Shown here piece by piece: positions 1 through 6,486 of a DNA stretch of 22,722 bases; positions within the stretch are counted from its first letter, which is position 1; each line of letters begins with the position of its first letter. This DNA comes from Prevotellaceae bacterium UBA3627. Its GTDB lineage: Bacteria > Bacteroidota > Bacteroidia > Bacteroidales > Bacteroidaceae. The stretch is from NCBI GenBank assembly GCA_002373375.1, contig DFLE01000002.1, forward strand, positions 1 to 22,722. The letters are read 5' to 3'. Under the pieces are notes generated by a model. It was not told the DNA's origin. It was given only the letters and a program-made list of their open reading frames with translations, and searched no databases. The position numbers and the translations under genes are program-made.

Positions 1-216
1 TGTCCAACTTTTCGGGTTCACATCATTTTTTCGCACCCTTTTTCCGTTTTTTGCCCCTTATTCTCTCCTAGATTTCATTTTTTTGTTGACATGATTTTAA
101 TCAAGCAATGACTAAAATGTCCTATTTTCGCTTAATACATAAAACAGATGAAACTTTATTTCTTTTTATGCCCTTACGGGCAGAAATCCATTGAAAATAT
201 TTTTTGAAAATCTTAG

Positions 217-230
217 GAGCCTGTCGGCTC
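217..230 (-). terminator. weak terminator candidate after the transglutaminase-like gene
   Basis: GAGCC (217-221) pairs with GGCTC (226-230) around a 4-base loop. Read on the minus strand, the hairpin is followed by a T-rich but interrupted stretch. It is about 85 bp past the stop codon of the cluster's last gene, so it could end that transcript. The stem is only 5 bp, so this is tentative. Confidence 0.3.
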
Positions 231-251
231 TGAAATAAGACATGGAAAATT

Positions 252-306
252 CGTGTAATCGGTGTAATCCGTTGTTGAAAAGATAATCAATGTAATCCCT
301 GTAATA
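252..306. repeat. short TGTAATCC-like direct repeats
   Basis: Near-identical words occur at 252-260 (CGTGTAATC), 261-270 (GGTGTAATCC), 291-298 (TGTAATCC) and 300-305. They lie just outside the 3' end of the minus-strand cluster. A similar run of AATCC-like words lies at 7114-7136 at the other end of the cluster. The function is unknown. Confidence 0.45.
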
Positions 307-314
307 TGTGGGCT

Positions 315-2258
315 TCACCACCACCTTATCTCTCCGTCCTCAAGAGTGAAGATACGTTCTTCCCTGCCTTTCGTCAGGTCATGGAGGATGTAGAGTGCAC
401 CTAACGGAACACCAGTGAATGTCACGCTGTCCGTGGTGGCTACTTGTTCACCCACTGGGTGCGCACCGTCCTTGTCGTAATAGTCCAGGCGATAGCGGTG
501 ACCTGCAGTGACGTGGTTGTCGTCGTTCCTCGGCAGATACCTTATTTTTGCTACCGCTACGGGAGAACCGAAGTCAAAGGTCAGGGTGCAGTCATCCGAC
601 TTCTTCGTCTGATAGTACGTCAGCGCATCACCGTCAATGACGCTGCCAGCTTTGAAACCTGCGTCCTCGTTGCCGTCGGTGATAACAGTCTTTGGCAACA
701 GTCTCTTGCCGTCAGCATCGTAAAACTCCACCTCTGCCACGTTGCAGTGGCTGCGCCTTGGGGCTGTGTAACGCAAGTAGCGGTATGCCCTGCCCTTAGG
801 GTCTGTGTCTATACTGTCATACTCCATCTCCGGGTTACGCTTTATCTCGCCAATCTTCGTGCTTTCTGTGAAGTCTGCAGTATTTGAAGTGTAAAACTTT
901 CCTCCCACCATGCGCTTGCTGTAAACGTGCGTCACAGCATACTTAGGATATTTTCTCGTAAGAGTCAAGGAGAAGGTCTTGCTCTTGTCTGGCTTGATGT
1001 ACTCCTGTTCGCCGTTCTCCTTTATTAATATAGGATAGCCGGCAGCCACAGCCCTGTCATTCTCCCATGTCACAGGCAGATAGACAGCTCCCCTACCCAC
1101 ATTCCTGAATGTGTATTGCTTCTTTTCCTCTCCCTTAAAGGAAGGGTTAGGGAGGGTCTCTCCTGCCCACGCTATCGGTGTCCACCCTTGGTTGTTGAAG
1201 GCCGCAAGGTAGGCAAAGTGCTTGTCAGTGCTGATACTCACGCTCACGTCCACGCCCTTTGTGTAGTCCCCTGTTACATCCTTTATGAAAGGATTTGTCA
1301 GTACAGAGGGTGTCGACTCGCCAATCTTCTTGTTATGCTCAAACAAGCTTTCCTTCTGATATTCGTACGTATAGCGATACACCTTGCCATACACATAGTC
1401 GCTCTTGCAAGGATATCCGGGATTACTCTCCGAACCCATGAAGGGTACAGTCCTGCCGTTGTTGTTCAGCACCACGTTCCAGTGATGACCATGTGGACGC
1501 GTAGGCCACTGCGGAGTGAAATCCACGCAGACGGGAATGCCGCACGCCCTCATGGTGTAAGCCGCCTTGAAGGCATAGTCGTCGCACTCACCCATGCGCA
1601 GGCTCGCCAACACAGGAGCCGGCAGATTCACGCCGCCGAGATGCGGAATAAGATGAATGAAGATCTTATCCTGCTTCAGCAGGTCGTTCACCTGCGCCGC
1701 CGCCCAATATGCGGAGTGGTTCTTGTCCGCAATCTGACGCAAAGACTCAATGCCGCGCTTATACTCCTTATAAAGTCTCTCCCTCCACTCACACAGGTTC
1801 TCGTTGGTAAGGCGGTAGGGCAGCAGCCACTCGCAGAACTCTGAGAATGACAGATGCCTTGCAAAGTTGCCGTTGCGCCATCTATCAAAAGCCTGGTCTA
1901 TGTTAGAGATAAGAGACTCCGCCGTCACTGCGTCGGCATCCGCCATTCGCTTAAAGCCCTTGTCAGGCACAGCATACACACTGTCTGCAAGGCCGTATAT
2001 CAGCGGCTCGCACTCAGGATAAACGCTGCTGTTCGCAATCCGTGTCAGTTTATTGTAATACTCGTCCTGCAAAGCACTACGCATAGTGCCGTGAAACTGC
2101 ATATTGCCAATCAGCCACGCCGCCGCTTGTTGTTTCTCCACATCGCCGGCATAATGTTCCGTTAGCGTACGCCTTAACTCTGCCAGCTTGTTGTCTTGGG
2201 CGCACAAAGATAATATCGCCATCAACGTAATGACAGCGAGTAAAAGTATTCTTCGCAT
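315..2258 (-). CDS. secreted transglutaminase-like protein with C-terminal discoidin-like domain
   Basis: Residues 1-20 form a Sec signal peptide, with likely cleavage after Leu-Cys-Ala before Gln21, so the protein is exported. A transglutaminase-like (papain-fold) core lies around residues 200-290. Cys225 in the motif GECDDYA and His259 in GHHWN are the expected catalytic pair; the third acidic residue was not assigned. Residues about 490-600 resemble an F5/8-type C (discoidin) sugar- or surface-binding domain. The family is common in gut Bacteroidales, and known members act as peptidases or crosslinkers, but the substrate here is unknown. Residues about 364-379 are encoded by a dispersed repeat (1122-1165), which looks like an in-frame insertion. 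It is the last gene of the minus-strand cluster. Its first 17 bp recur at 3605-3621 as a duplication scar. Confidence 0.85.
   Translation of the reverse strand: MRRILLLAVITLMAILSLCAQDNKLAELRRTLTEHYAGDVEKQQAAAWLIGNMQFHGTMRSALQDEYYNKLTRIANSSVYPECEPLIYGLADSVYAVPDKGFKRMADADAVTAESLISNIDQAFDRWRNGNFARHLSFSEFCEWLLPYRLTNENLCEWRERLYKEYKRGIESLRQIADKNHSAYWAAAQVNDLLKQDKIFIHLIPHLGGVNLPAPVLASLRMGECDDYAFKAAYTMRACGIPVCVDFTPQWPTRPHGHHWNVVLNNNGRTVPFMGSESNPGYPCKSDYVYGKVYRYTYEYQKESLFEHNKKIGESTPSVLTNPFIKDVTGDYTKGVDVSVSISTDKHFAYLAAFNNQGWTPIAWAGETLPNPSFKGEEKKQYTFRNVGRGAVYLPVTWENDRAVAAGYPILIKENGEQEYIKPDKSKTFSLTLTRKYPKYAVTHVYSKRMVGGKFYTSNTADFTESTKIGEIKRNPEMEYDSIDTDPKGRAYRYLRYTAPRRSHCNVAEVEFYDADGKRLLPKTVITDGNEDAGFKAGSVIDGDALTYYQTKKSDDCTLTFDFGSPVAVAKIRYLPRNDDNHVTAGHRYRLDYYDKDGAHPVGEQVATTDSVTFTGVPLGALYILHDLTKGREERIFTLEDGEIRWW
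1122..1165 (-). repeat. REP-like dispersed element inside the transglutaminase-like gene
   Basis: The minus strand reads CAGGAGAGACCCTCCCTAAC, then CCTTCCTTTAAGGGAG. It matches the element at 6757-6800 at about 27 of the first 35 positions, and both share CAG[AG]AGAGACCC at the start and AGGGAG at the end. The two copies are translated in different frames (LPNPSFKGE here, TPALPAREG there), so the DNA rather than the peptide is conserved. Confidence 0.7.
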
Positions 2259-2276
2259 GATAATGTTTTGATTTTA

Positions 2277-2315
2277 ATTTCCCTCCAACCGCAGGGAGGG
2301 CGGTTGGAGGGAAAT
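2277..2315. repeat. 16-bp perfect palindrome between B1 and the transglutaminase-like gene
   Basis: ATTTCCCTCCAACCGC (2277-2292) pairs perfectly with 2300-2315 around a 7-base loop. A near copy lies at 3643-3677 in the duplicate unit. On the minus strand the hairpin is followed by A-rich rather than U-rich sequence, so it resembles a REP-type element or RNA-stability hairpin more than an intrinsic terminator. It shares a CCCTCCCTGCG core with the element at 6757-6800. Confidence 0.75.
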
Positions 2316-2321
2316 GTGTTA

Positions 2322-2840
2322 TTAGTCTAATGGTTCGGCCGTAAGTTCTATTTCAGCATTGCCACTTCGAGAACCTAAAACGAAAGTCTCATCTGTAAGT
2401 GTTAAAATTTGCTGATGGTCTTCGTCTGTTCTGTTTCTACCATTCATGATAATGTCGCCTTGGGTGTGTAACCAATTACCTTTACTTGATTTGCCTACTT
2501 GTGAAAAGTCAAAGTACATCTCATGGGAATCTGACAGGTAATATGCATAACGACATACAATAGTGTCATTATTGAATATAGTTGTTAAAGTCATTGAATC
2601 TTTGTCGAAAACCAGGCTCATAGTTATATTCATTCCCGTTGTTACCTGAAGTTTCTTTGAGCCGACAGAAACATTTCCATGTTTTCTTATTGCTCCTTCA
2701 CGGCTTGAATCCATAGTTACTCTCTTTGTCCATTTCTTTCCCATTAATTGCTCTTTTGTAAAGATGTTTGTCTGTGCACTTATGTTCAGACACGAGAAAA
2801 TGCCAAGCAGGCATGTGACAAATATTGTTCGCAAATTCAT
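2322..2840 (-). CDS. small secreted beta-rich protein B1 (paralogue of B2)
   Basis: The product is 172 residues from the ATG at 2840, which puts a signal peptide at the very start (cleavage near Ile-Ser-Ala before Gln). An upstream in-frame ATG at 2870 would overlap the preceding gene and add 10 residues before the signal. It is clearly related to the protein at 3697-4152. Shared blocks are L[ML]GKKW, a VFDxDS strand, CRYAYYLSD/VRYAYYLSD, VGxSxxGxWL and a C-terminal AEPL[DE]. The LxGKKW start and alternating hydrophobic strands suggest a small calycin- or lipocalin-like barrel, but this is inferred and no family was recognised. It follows A1 with an 11-bp gap, so the two are probably co-translated. 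B1 carries an extra stretch of about 30 residues after KKW that B2 lacks. Confidence 0.75.
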   Translation of the reverse strand: MNLRTIFVTCLLGIFSCLNISAQTNIFTKEQLMGKKWTKRVTMDSSREGAIRKHGNVSVGSKKLQVTTGMNITMSLVFDKDSMTLTTIFNNDTIVCRYAYYLSDSHEMYFDFSQVGKSSKGNWLHTQGDIIMNGRNRTDEDHQQILTLTDETFVLGSRSGNAEIELTAEPLD

Positions 2841-2851
2841 AATTTTATTTC

Positions 2852-3508
2852 TTAATAATGTGGTTGCCATATTGGACCGATTAAATGAAATTTCTTAGTA
2901 TTGTTGTCTATCTCTATTTTTATCTCTCTGTCCTTGAATTTTACTATTCCGCTCTCTGGTAGCGTTTTCTTCTTGTCAAAGCAGAGTAGATAGCAGAAAG
3001 ATGTAAGAGAGGTGTCTTGTCTGCATTGGTAAAGTTCTCCTCCTCCACCTGTTATAGACTCCGACAAAGTAAGTGTATTATTAAATCTAACATATTCATA
3101 TATTTTTTTTGTGTTATCCTCGGATAGATGCATAAGTACATCTAATGTGTCATTAAATTCCTTGTGACGTAGAGGTACAGTATAAACTTCTTTCCCTTTA
3201 TTTGTCAATATCACTTTTTCTGCTTTATCAATAGAGCCTCCAGCATATGGTCTGATAGCATGGCATTTACCGTCATGTTTTATAGTCTCAGGGGGACAAT
3301 CAGAAAAGGCAGACTCAGTAAGGTATAGTTCTACATTCTTTACGGGAAAGTCATTTATCTGTATCCGTGTCATAAACACCTTCTCTACTTTATAATATCT
3401 GGTATAATAATAGTAATCACTTTTGCACGCACTTGCTACAGCCACCACGAGTACAATTAGGACAATTGCATGTAAGTGATTTCTTCTCTTGCTTTTCTTT
3501 TTTTGCAT
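2852..3508 (-). CDS. putative lipoprotein A1 (paralogue of A2)
   Basis: The product is 218 residues. A basic start (MQKKKSKRR) and a hydrophobic stretch end in Ala-Ser-Ala-Cys at residues 25-28, then Lys-Ser-Asp, which fits a lipoprotein signal of the Bacteroidetes type. It pairs with the protein at 4149-4979. Shared blocks include VEKVxMTRI/VEKVGMSRV, ETI, IRPxxxG and F[DK]KxxxLP[ED]S near the end. No known family was recognised. It lacks the C-terminal extension of A2. The start codon and signal region are read in a different frame over a decayed copy of the tail of the 530-residue gene (3417-3604). The protein is probably tethered to a membrane facing the periplasm or surface. Confidence 0.75.
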   Translation of the reverse strand: MQKKKSKRRNHLHAIVLIVLVVAVASACKSDYYYYTRYYKVEKVFMTRIQINDFPVKNVELYLTESAFSDCPPETIKHDGKCHAIRPYAGGSIDKAEKVILTNKGKEVYTVPLRHKEFNDTLDVLMHLSEDNTKKIYEYVRFNNTLTLSESITGGGGELYQCRQDTSLTSFCYLLCFDKKKTLPESGIVKFKDREIKIEIDNNTKKFHLIGPIWQPHY

Positions 3509-3604
3509 AGTCTGTCTTCTTTATGATTATCAATTCTTCTATAGGACAGTTGCTTTCAGATGTAGTAAAAATGTTGCCGTAAGGTTATAGGTCTATTTAG
3601 CCAG
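3417..3604 (-). pseudogene. decayed 3' end of the 530-residue gene, left by duplication
   Basis: Reading the minus strand down to a TGA at 3417-3419 gives residues that line up with the C-terminus of the 530-residue protein: GNIFTT versus GKQFTT, the block KKTDYAKKEK versus GKTDYAKKEK, then TCNCPNCTRGGCSKC versus KCGCPSCTNISCDVC. All five Cys positions are kept. Upstream the frame has stops (one at 3585-3587), and it has no start. It overlaps the first 92 bp of A1 in another frame, which may explain why this part stays readable. Confidence 0.8.
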
Positions 3605-3621
3605 AAAAGTATTCTTCGCAT
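3605..3621 (-). pseudogene. 17-bp remnant of the transglutaminase gene start
   Basis: The minus strand reads ATGCGAAGAATACTTTT, identical to the first 17 bp of the gene ending at 2258 (MRRIL...). It then runs into the decayed tail at 3604. The fused frame would make a 21-residue peptide ending at 3556, probably meaningless. This marks the exact duplication junction. Confidence 0.8.
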
Positions 3622-3642
3622 GATAAATGTTTTTGTTTTAAT

Positions 3643-3677
3643 TTCCCTCCAACCGCAGGAAGTGCGGTTGGAGGGAA
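3643..3677. repeat. 14-bp palindrome, second copy of the 2277-2315 hairpin
   Basis: TTCCCTCCAACCGC (3643-3656) pairs with 3664-3677 around a 7-base loop. It lies right after B2, in the same place as the other copy lies after B1. The two arms have hardly changed while the neighbouring proteins diverged strongly, and the loop differs (AGGAAGT versus AGGGAGG). Confidence 0.75.
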
Positions 3678-3696
3678 TATGTCACAATTTCATTAT

Positions 3697-4152
3697 TTAC
3701 TCCAATGGTTCCGCTATAAGTATCATTTGATATTCTGGGGATTTACCAATGGAAAACTCATGTTCGTTCAATGTGAATATTCTCATTTCTCCTCCATCGC
3801 GTTGCTTTATTCCATTAACAATATCATTTCTGTTTAATATTAACCAGCATCCGTTTGTGGAATTTCCGACTAATGAATCTTCAAAAGACAAGGGAAATTC
3901 GTCAGAAAGATAGTAGGCATATCGAACGATTTTTGTTTGGTTATTCAAAAAGAAAGTAGTTGTGACGGAATCAGTGTCAAAAACAAATGAGAAAGATGGA
4001 TCTTTTTCATTGCCATTTTTGTACATAACCCATTTCTTACCTAATAAGTCATTACGATAAAATATGTCTTTGTTAGAGTTCTGTGCCCATGTCGTAATAC
4101 TAGACATAACCAATATTAAGCATAATGCTTTTTTCAATATTTTCTTATTCAT
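3697..4152 (-). CDS. small secreted beta-rich protein B2 (paralogue of B1)
   Basis: The product is 151 residues with a signal peptide cut near Thr-Trp-Ala before Gln. The mature part shows LLGKKW, SFVFDTDS, a KIVRYAYYLSD block, VGNSTNGCW and a C-terminal IAEPLE, matching B1. It starts inside the last codons of A2 (ATGA overlap at 4149-4152), so translation is likely coupled. A calycin-like barrel is an inference from strand pattern and the LxGKKW motif. Proteins of such shape include inhibitors, for example staphostatins, which inhibit papain-like staphopains. This matters because a papain-like protein is encoded two genes upstream. No direct evidence of inhibition is visible. Confidence 0.75.
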   Translation of the reverse strand: MNKKILKKALCLILVMSSITTWAQNSNKDIFYRNDLLGKKWVMYKNGNEKDPSFSFVFDTDSVTTTFFLNNQTKIVRYAYYLSDEFPLSFEDSLVGNSTNGCWLILNRNDIVNGIKQRDGGEMRIFTLNEHEFSIGKSPEYQMILIAEPLE

Positions 4153-4979
4153 ATTTTTTTCCTTTTTTTAGCCAAAGCCTCCATATGTCTTTTATAAACC
4201 ACTTCTTTTGGTTCTTCAAATTCAGAGTGATATTTCAATTTGTACTTGAGAATAGTAGAATTCTCCACTGCAATCTTCATTTTCTTTTTCGCAAATGTAA
4301 TAGTTACACTATCAGGTAGAGGTCGTCTCTTGTCAAATGTTACCAGATAATAAAGTGAATCCTTGCTGTTCCGTATTTCACTCTCATCGATAATGGTGTA
4401 TTTAAAAGGCTTTTTTATATCCAACGGCAAATGAGAATAATCACCATTGTAGAATACGCTAATATCCCAATACCATTCTTTGCTTATTCTCTTCAGATAT
4501 ATATTGCAATGTATTCTTTCTCCTTTATCACTCCAACGCAGAGGCTTAGGATGAATTATTTTATTTTTGTTAGAAAAAACTATACTGCTGATAGAATCGT
4601 CTAATCCATTTCCGAATGGGCGTATAATACCTCCCAATAAGTCCGGATCTTGTCTTATTGTCTCGTGATTACGACCAACGATACGAGCTTCTAAAATGTA
4701 AAGTGCATATCCTTTGGATGGAACCCCGTCAATGGCAACGCGTGACATTCCGACTTTTTCTATCGCAAAATTATGATAATACTCTATACAGATATATCTA
4801 GAAGATGGAATGTACAGCAGTGGACCCTTCTTGTGATTATGCGTAGAATGCGTTTTATTTGTATGCTCACTTGCAGGCTGTGAGGGAACGCGTTTACATG
4901 CAAACGTCACAGCTAATATTAGTGCAAGAAGGACATCCACACTTAAGTTCTTTTCGAGCTTTCTTTTCTTTTTTAGCAT
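4149..4979 (-). CDS. putative lipoprotein A2 (paralogue of A1)
   Basis: The product is 276 residues. The start MLKKKRK is followed by a hydrophobic stretch ending Thr-Phe-Ala-Cys (Cys28), then a His/Ser/Pro-rich linker, so it is probably a lipoprotein, though the lipobox is not ideal. The middle matches A1 (VEKVGMSRV, HETI, GIIRPFGNG, VTFDKRRPLPDS). The C-terminal 30 residues are charged, ending in Lys-rich sequence, and have no match in A1. The first 86 bp overlap the 3' end of the 530-residue gene in another frame, and the last 4 bp overlap B2. The function is unknown; its position suggests a partner of the upstream peptidase-like protein. Confidence 0.75.
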   Translation of the reverse strand: MLKKKRKLEKNLSVDVLLALILAVTFACKRVPSQPASEHTNKTHSTHNHKKGPLLYIPSSRYICIEYYHNFAIEKVGMSRVAIDGVPSKGYALYILEARIVGRNHETIRQDPDLLGGIIRPFGNGLDDSISSIVFSNKNKIIHPKPLRWSDKGERIHCNIYLKRISKEWYWDISVFYNGDYSHLPLDIKKPFKYTIIDESEIRNSKDSLYYLVTFDKRRPLPDSVTITFAKKKMKIAVENSTILKYKLKYHSEFEEPKEVVYKRHMEALAKKRKKI

Positions 4980-6486
4980 AATCTGTTTTTCCTATAACTA
5001 TAAGATTCTTAATAGAACTATCTTGGTTGACTGTGGTAAATTGTTTTCCCCAAGACCATGCACTAATATGACCATTATTTATGTTTGTCAATTCCAATGC
5101 ATGAGCAGATCTTTCTTCTTTTTTCAAAGGTGTGTATTCTCCGTCAAGGCAAAAATAATATCCTGATTCATTATTACAGATGCGTACTCCTGCCATAAAG
5201 GTATTGGATTCAGGACTATGTTCATTAAATATATCGGATAATTCACTTGAAGAAACGTTTTTATAATAAGATGCAGAATTATCTAGTCCATTTTGGTTCA
5301 AGAACAAAGACATATCATCAAAAAGCATCCCACTTTCAAAAAGCGTCCCACTTTTTTCATCTTTTTCATCTTTTTCATCTGGTTCTCCATTATCTTTCAG
5401 TGGATTATATACGTATCCAGCAACAGCATGAGTAACTGATTTAAAGTATGTATCATTGTCTGCCCAATTTTGAATTGCAGTTTGCATAAATGCATCATCA
5501 TAGGTGTAATCTATGCCTTGCTCAAAATTAATATTTGCCATATTGCCATTTTCATTCCATAAATCCATATATGTTAATGATTTGAGGTTGCTTGCTGCAG
5601 GTATTTCTAACCCCCATGGTTCGTATTTCCCATTTTTAATGAGTTCGTATACACATTCCTCGTATTTGTCAGGATAATTCTCTGCCAAATATTTCTGAAT
5701 AAGTGCAGCAGCACATGTTCCGTTATTTCCTTGTTGAATGGTTTCAGGGAATGCAAGATGCCGTTTCAGTCCATCTTTAAGTCCGGAAAAACGATTATTC
5801 AACTCGTCCCATTTAGGGTCGTTATCTATATCATCTAGATAGAACTTCGCATTTGCTGTAATCACACATGGACACCTATGGTATCCGATGGAATCAGTTT
5901 TTCCGCCACTCTGTTGAGCTGCGTGTAATGGTGGCTCTCCCGACGTATACGTTCCCGTCGATTCACTGTTGTTATTACTACTGCTGCCGCCGCCACCTCC
6001 GCCACCAATTACGTACGTCCAGTCCCACCAGTTAAATGAGCTTTTGTTTTTTCCGTTGACGGTGACATTAGGCAGCACTTGGTCAGGAATCCCTTTTGGT
6101 CCGCTGCCACTGGGATTATCAGGCTTGTCTGGATCTGATTCAGGCTTAGAGTCATTGTCAGGTTTGGGGTCATGATCGGGTTCAGGCTCATCTCCCTTGC
6201 ATTTATGCTTGTCCCGTTCAATGACCTTCATCTTTTGCTTACACTTTTTACACTCATAAAAACAGTTCTTCTCATGCTCCGCAATCTCATCACTCTTAAA
6301 GACTCCTCCACAACTGGAACAAGTTTTTTCACCATTCCCGTCTTCCTCGCAATTCAAGTCTGTCATGTACCAGAAACTTCCATCATCGCAGTTGTGTGTG
6401 GTCTCATTAGTCATGCTCTGCGCCCTCATCTCCTCGGCTGTCAGCAAAGTTAGCAAAAGAATCGCAATTGACAAAATCCTGTTCAT
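4894..6486 (-). CDS. secreted papain-like cysteine peptidase candidate with tandem zinc-finger motifs
   Basis: The product is 530 residues. Residues 1-22 form a signal peptide (Met-Arg-Ala before Gln). Two C2HC zinc-finger-like motifs follow: Cys56-Cys59-His71-Cys75 and Cys79-Cys82-His94-Cys96. An Asp/Pro/Lys linker (99-125) and a Gly/Ser/Asn run (161-175) come next. QQGNNGTCAA (251-260) resembles the papain oxyanion-Gln/nucleophile-Cys region (Cys258). AHALELTN (461-468) followed by AWSWG resembles the catalytic His462 and the NSWG region. The tail has five Cys (CGCPSC...CDVC). The peptidase assignment is inferred from motifs alone; spacing is plausible but overall similarity to known families was not recognised. 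The start overlaps the stop of the upstream gene (ATGA), and the end overlaps A2 by 86 bp. Residues 371-391 contain unstable-looking repeats. Confidence 0.7.
   Translation of the reverse strand: MNRILSIAILLLTLLTAEEMRAQSMTNETTHNCDDGSFWYMTDLNCEEDGNGEKTCSSCGGVFKSDEIAEHEKNCFYECKKCKQKMKVIERDKHKCKGDEPEPDHDPKPDNDSKPESDPDKPDNPSGSGPKGIPDQVLPNVTVNGKNKSSFNWWDWTYVIGGGGGGGSSSNNNSESTGTYTSGEPPLHAAQQSGGKTDSIGYHRCPCVITANAKFYLDDIDNDPKWDELNNRFSGLKDGLKRHLAFPETIQQGNNGTCAAALIQKYLAENYPDKYEECVYELIKNGKYEPWGLEIPAASNLKSLTYMDLWNENGNMANINFEQGIDYTYDDAFMQTAIQNWADNDTYFKSVTHAVAGYVYNPLKDNGEPDEKDEKDEKSGTLFESGMLFDDMSLFLNQNGLDNSASYYKNVSSSELSDIFNEHSPESNTFMAGVRICNNESGYYFCLDGEYTPLKKEERSAHALELTNINNGHISAWSWGKQFTTVNQDSSIKNLIVIGKTDYAKKEKKARKELKCGCPSCTNISCDVCM
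5318..5379 (-). repeat. coding microsatellite: 18-bp x2 and 9-bp x3 repeats
   Basis: TCAAAAAGC[AG]TCCCACTT occurs at 5318-5335 and 5336-5353, and TTTTTCATC occurs three times at 5353-5379. They encode SG[TM]LF[ED] twice and (DEK) three times in the 530-residue protein. Both unit lengths are multiples of three, so slippage would change length without breaking the frame. Confidence 0.8.

Larger units (their letters stand above)
1..314. other. AT-rich intergenic stretch, no gene seen
   Basis: No convincing reading frame is visible on either strand. The stretch is AT-rich and lies beyond the 3' end of the transglutaminase-like gene. It holds a short GC hairpin (217-230) and a run of TGTAATCC-like words (252-306), both listed separately. 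The far left end could be the edge of another feature outside the window. Confidence 0.5.
2242..5073 (-). repeat. ancient tandem duplication of a two-gene module (A-B)
   Basis: Two units lie head to tail: about 2242-3604 and about 3605-5073. Each holds, on the minus strand, the 3' end of the 530-residue gene, a lipoprotein gene (A), a small secreted protein gene (B), a hairpin and the first bases of the transglutaminase gene. In the junction the first 17 bp of the transglutaminase gene (3605-3621) run straight into a decayed copy of the 530-residue gene tail (3417-3604). The genes have diverged to roughly 30-45% identity by eye, so the event is old or the genes evolve fast. The right boundary (near 5073) is estimated from where the tail homology begins. 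Confidence 0.8.

Noticed and set aside
169..182. TGCCC/GGGCA hairpin in the left intergenic stretch
   Set aside because: The stem is only 5 bp and no T-run follows; it is likely chance in this stretch.
3556..3621. A 21-residue frame starting MRRIL at the duplication junction
   Set aside because: It is the chance fusion of 17 bp of the transglutaminase start with decayed sequence; there is no sign of selection or of an export signal.
6009..6221. Alternative long frames over the zinc-finger and linker region of the 530-residue gene
   Set aside because: They are low-complexity shadows of the Asp/Pro and Gly/Ser codons, without a start region or family resemblance.
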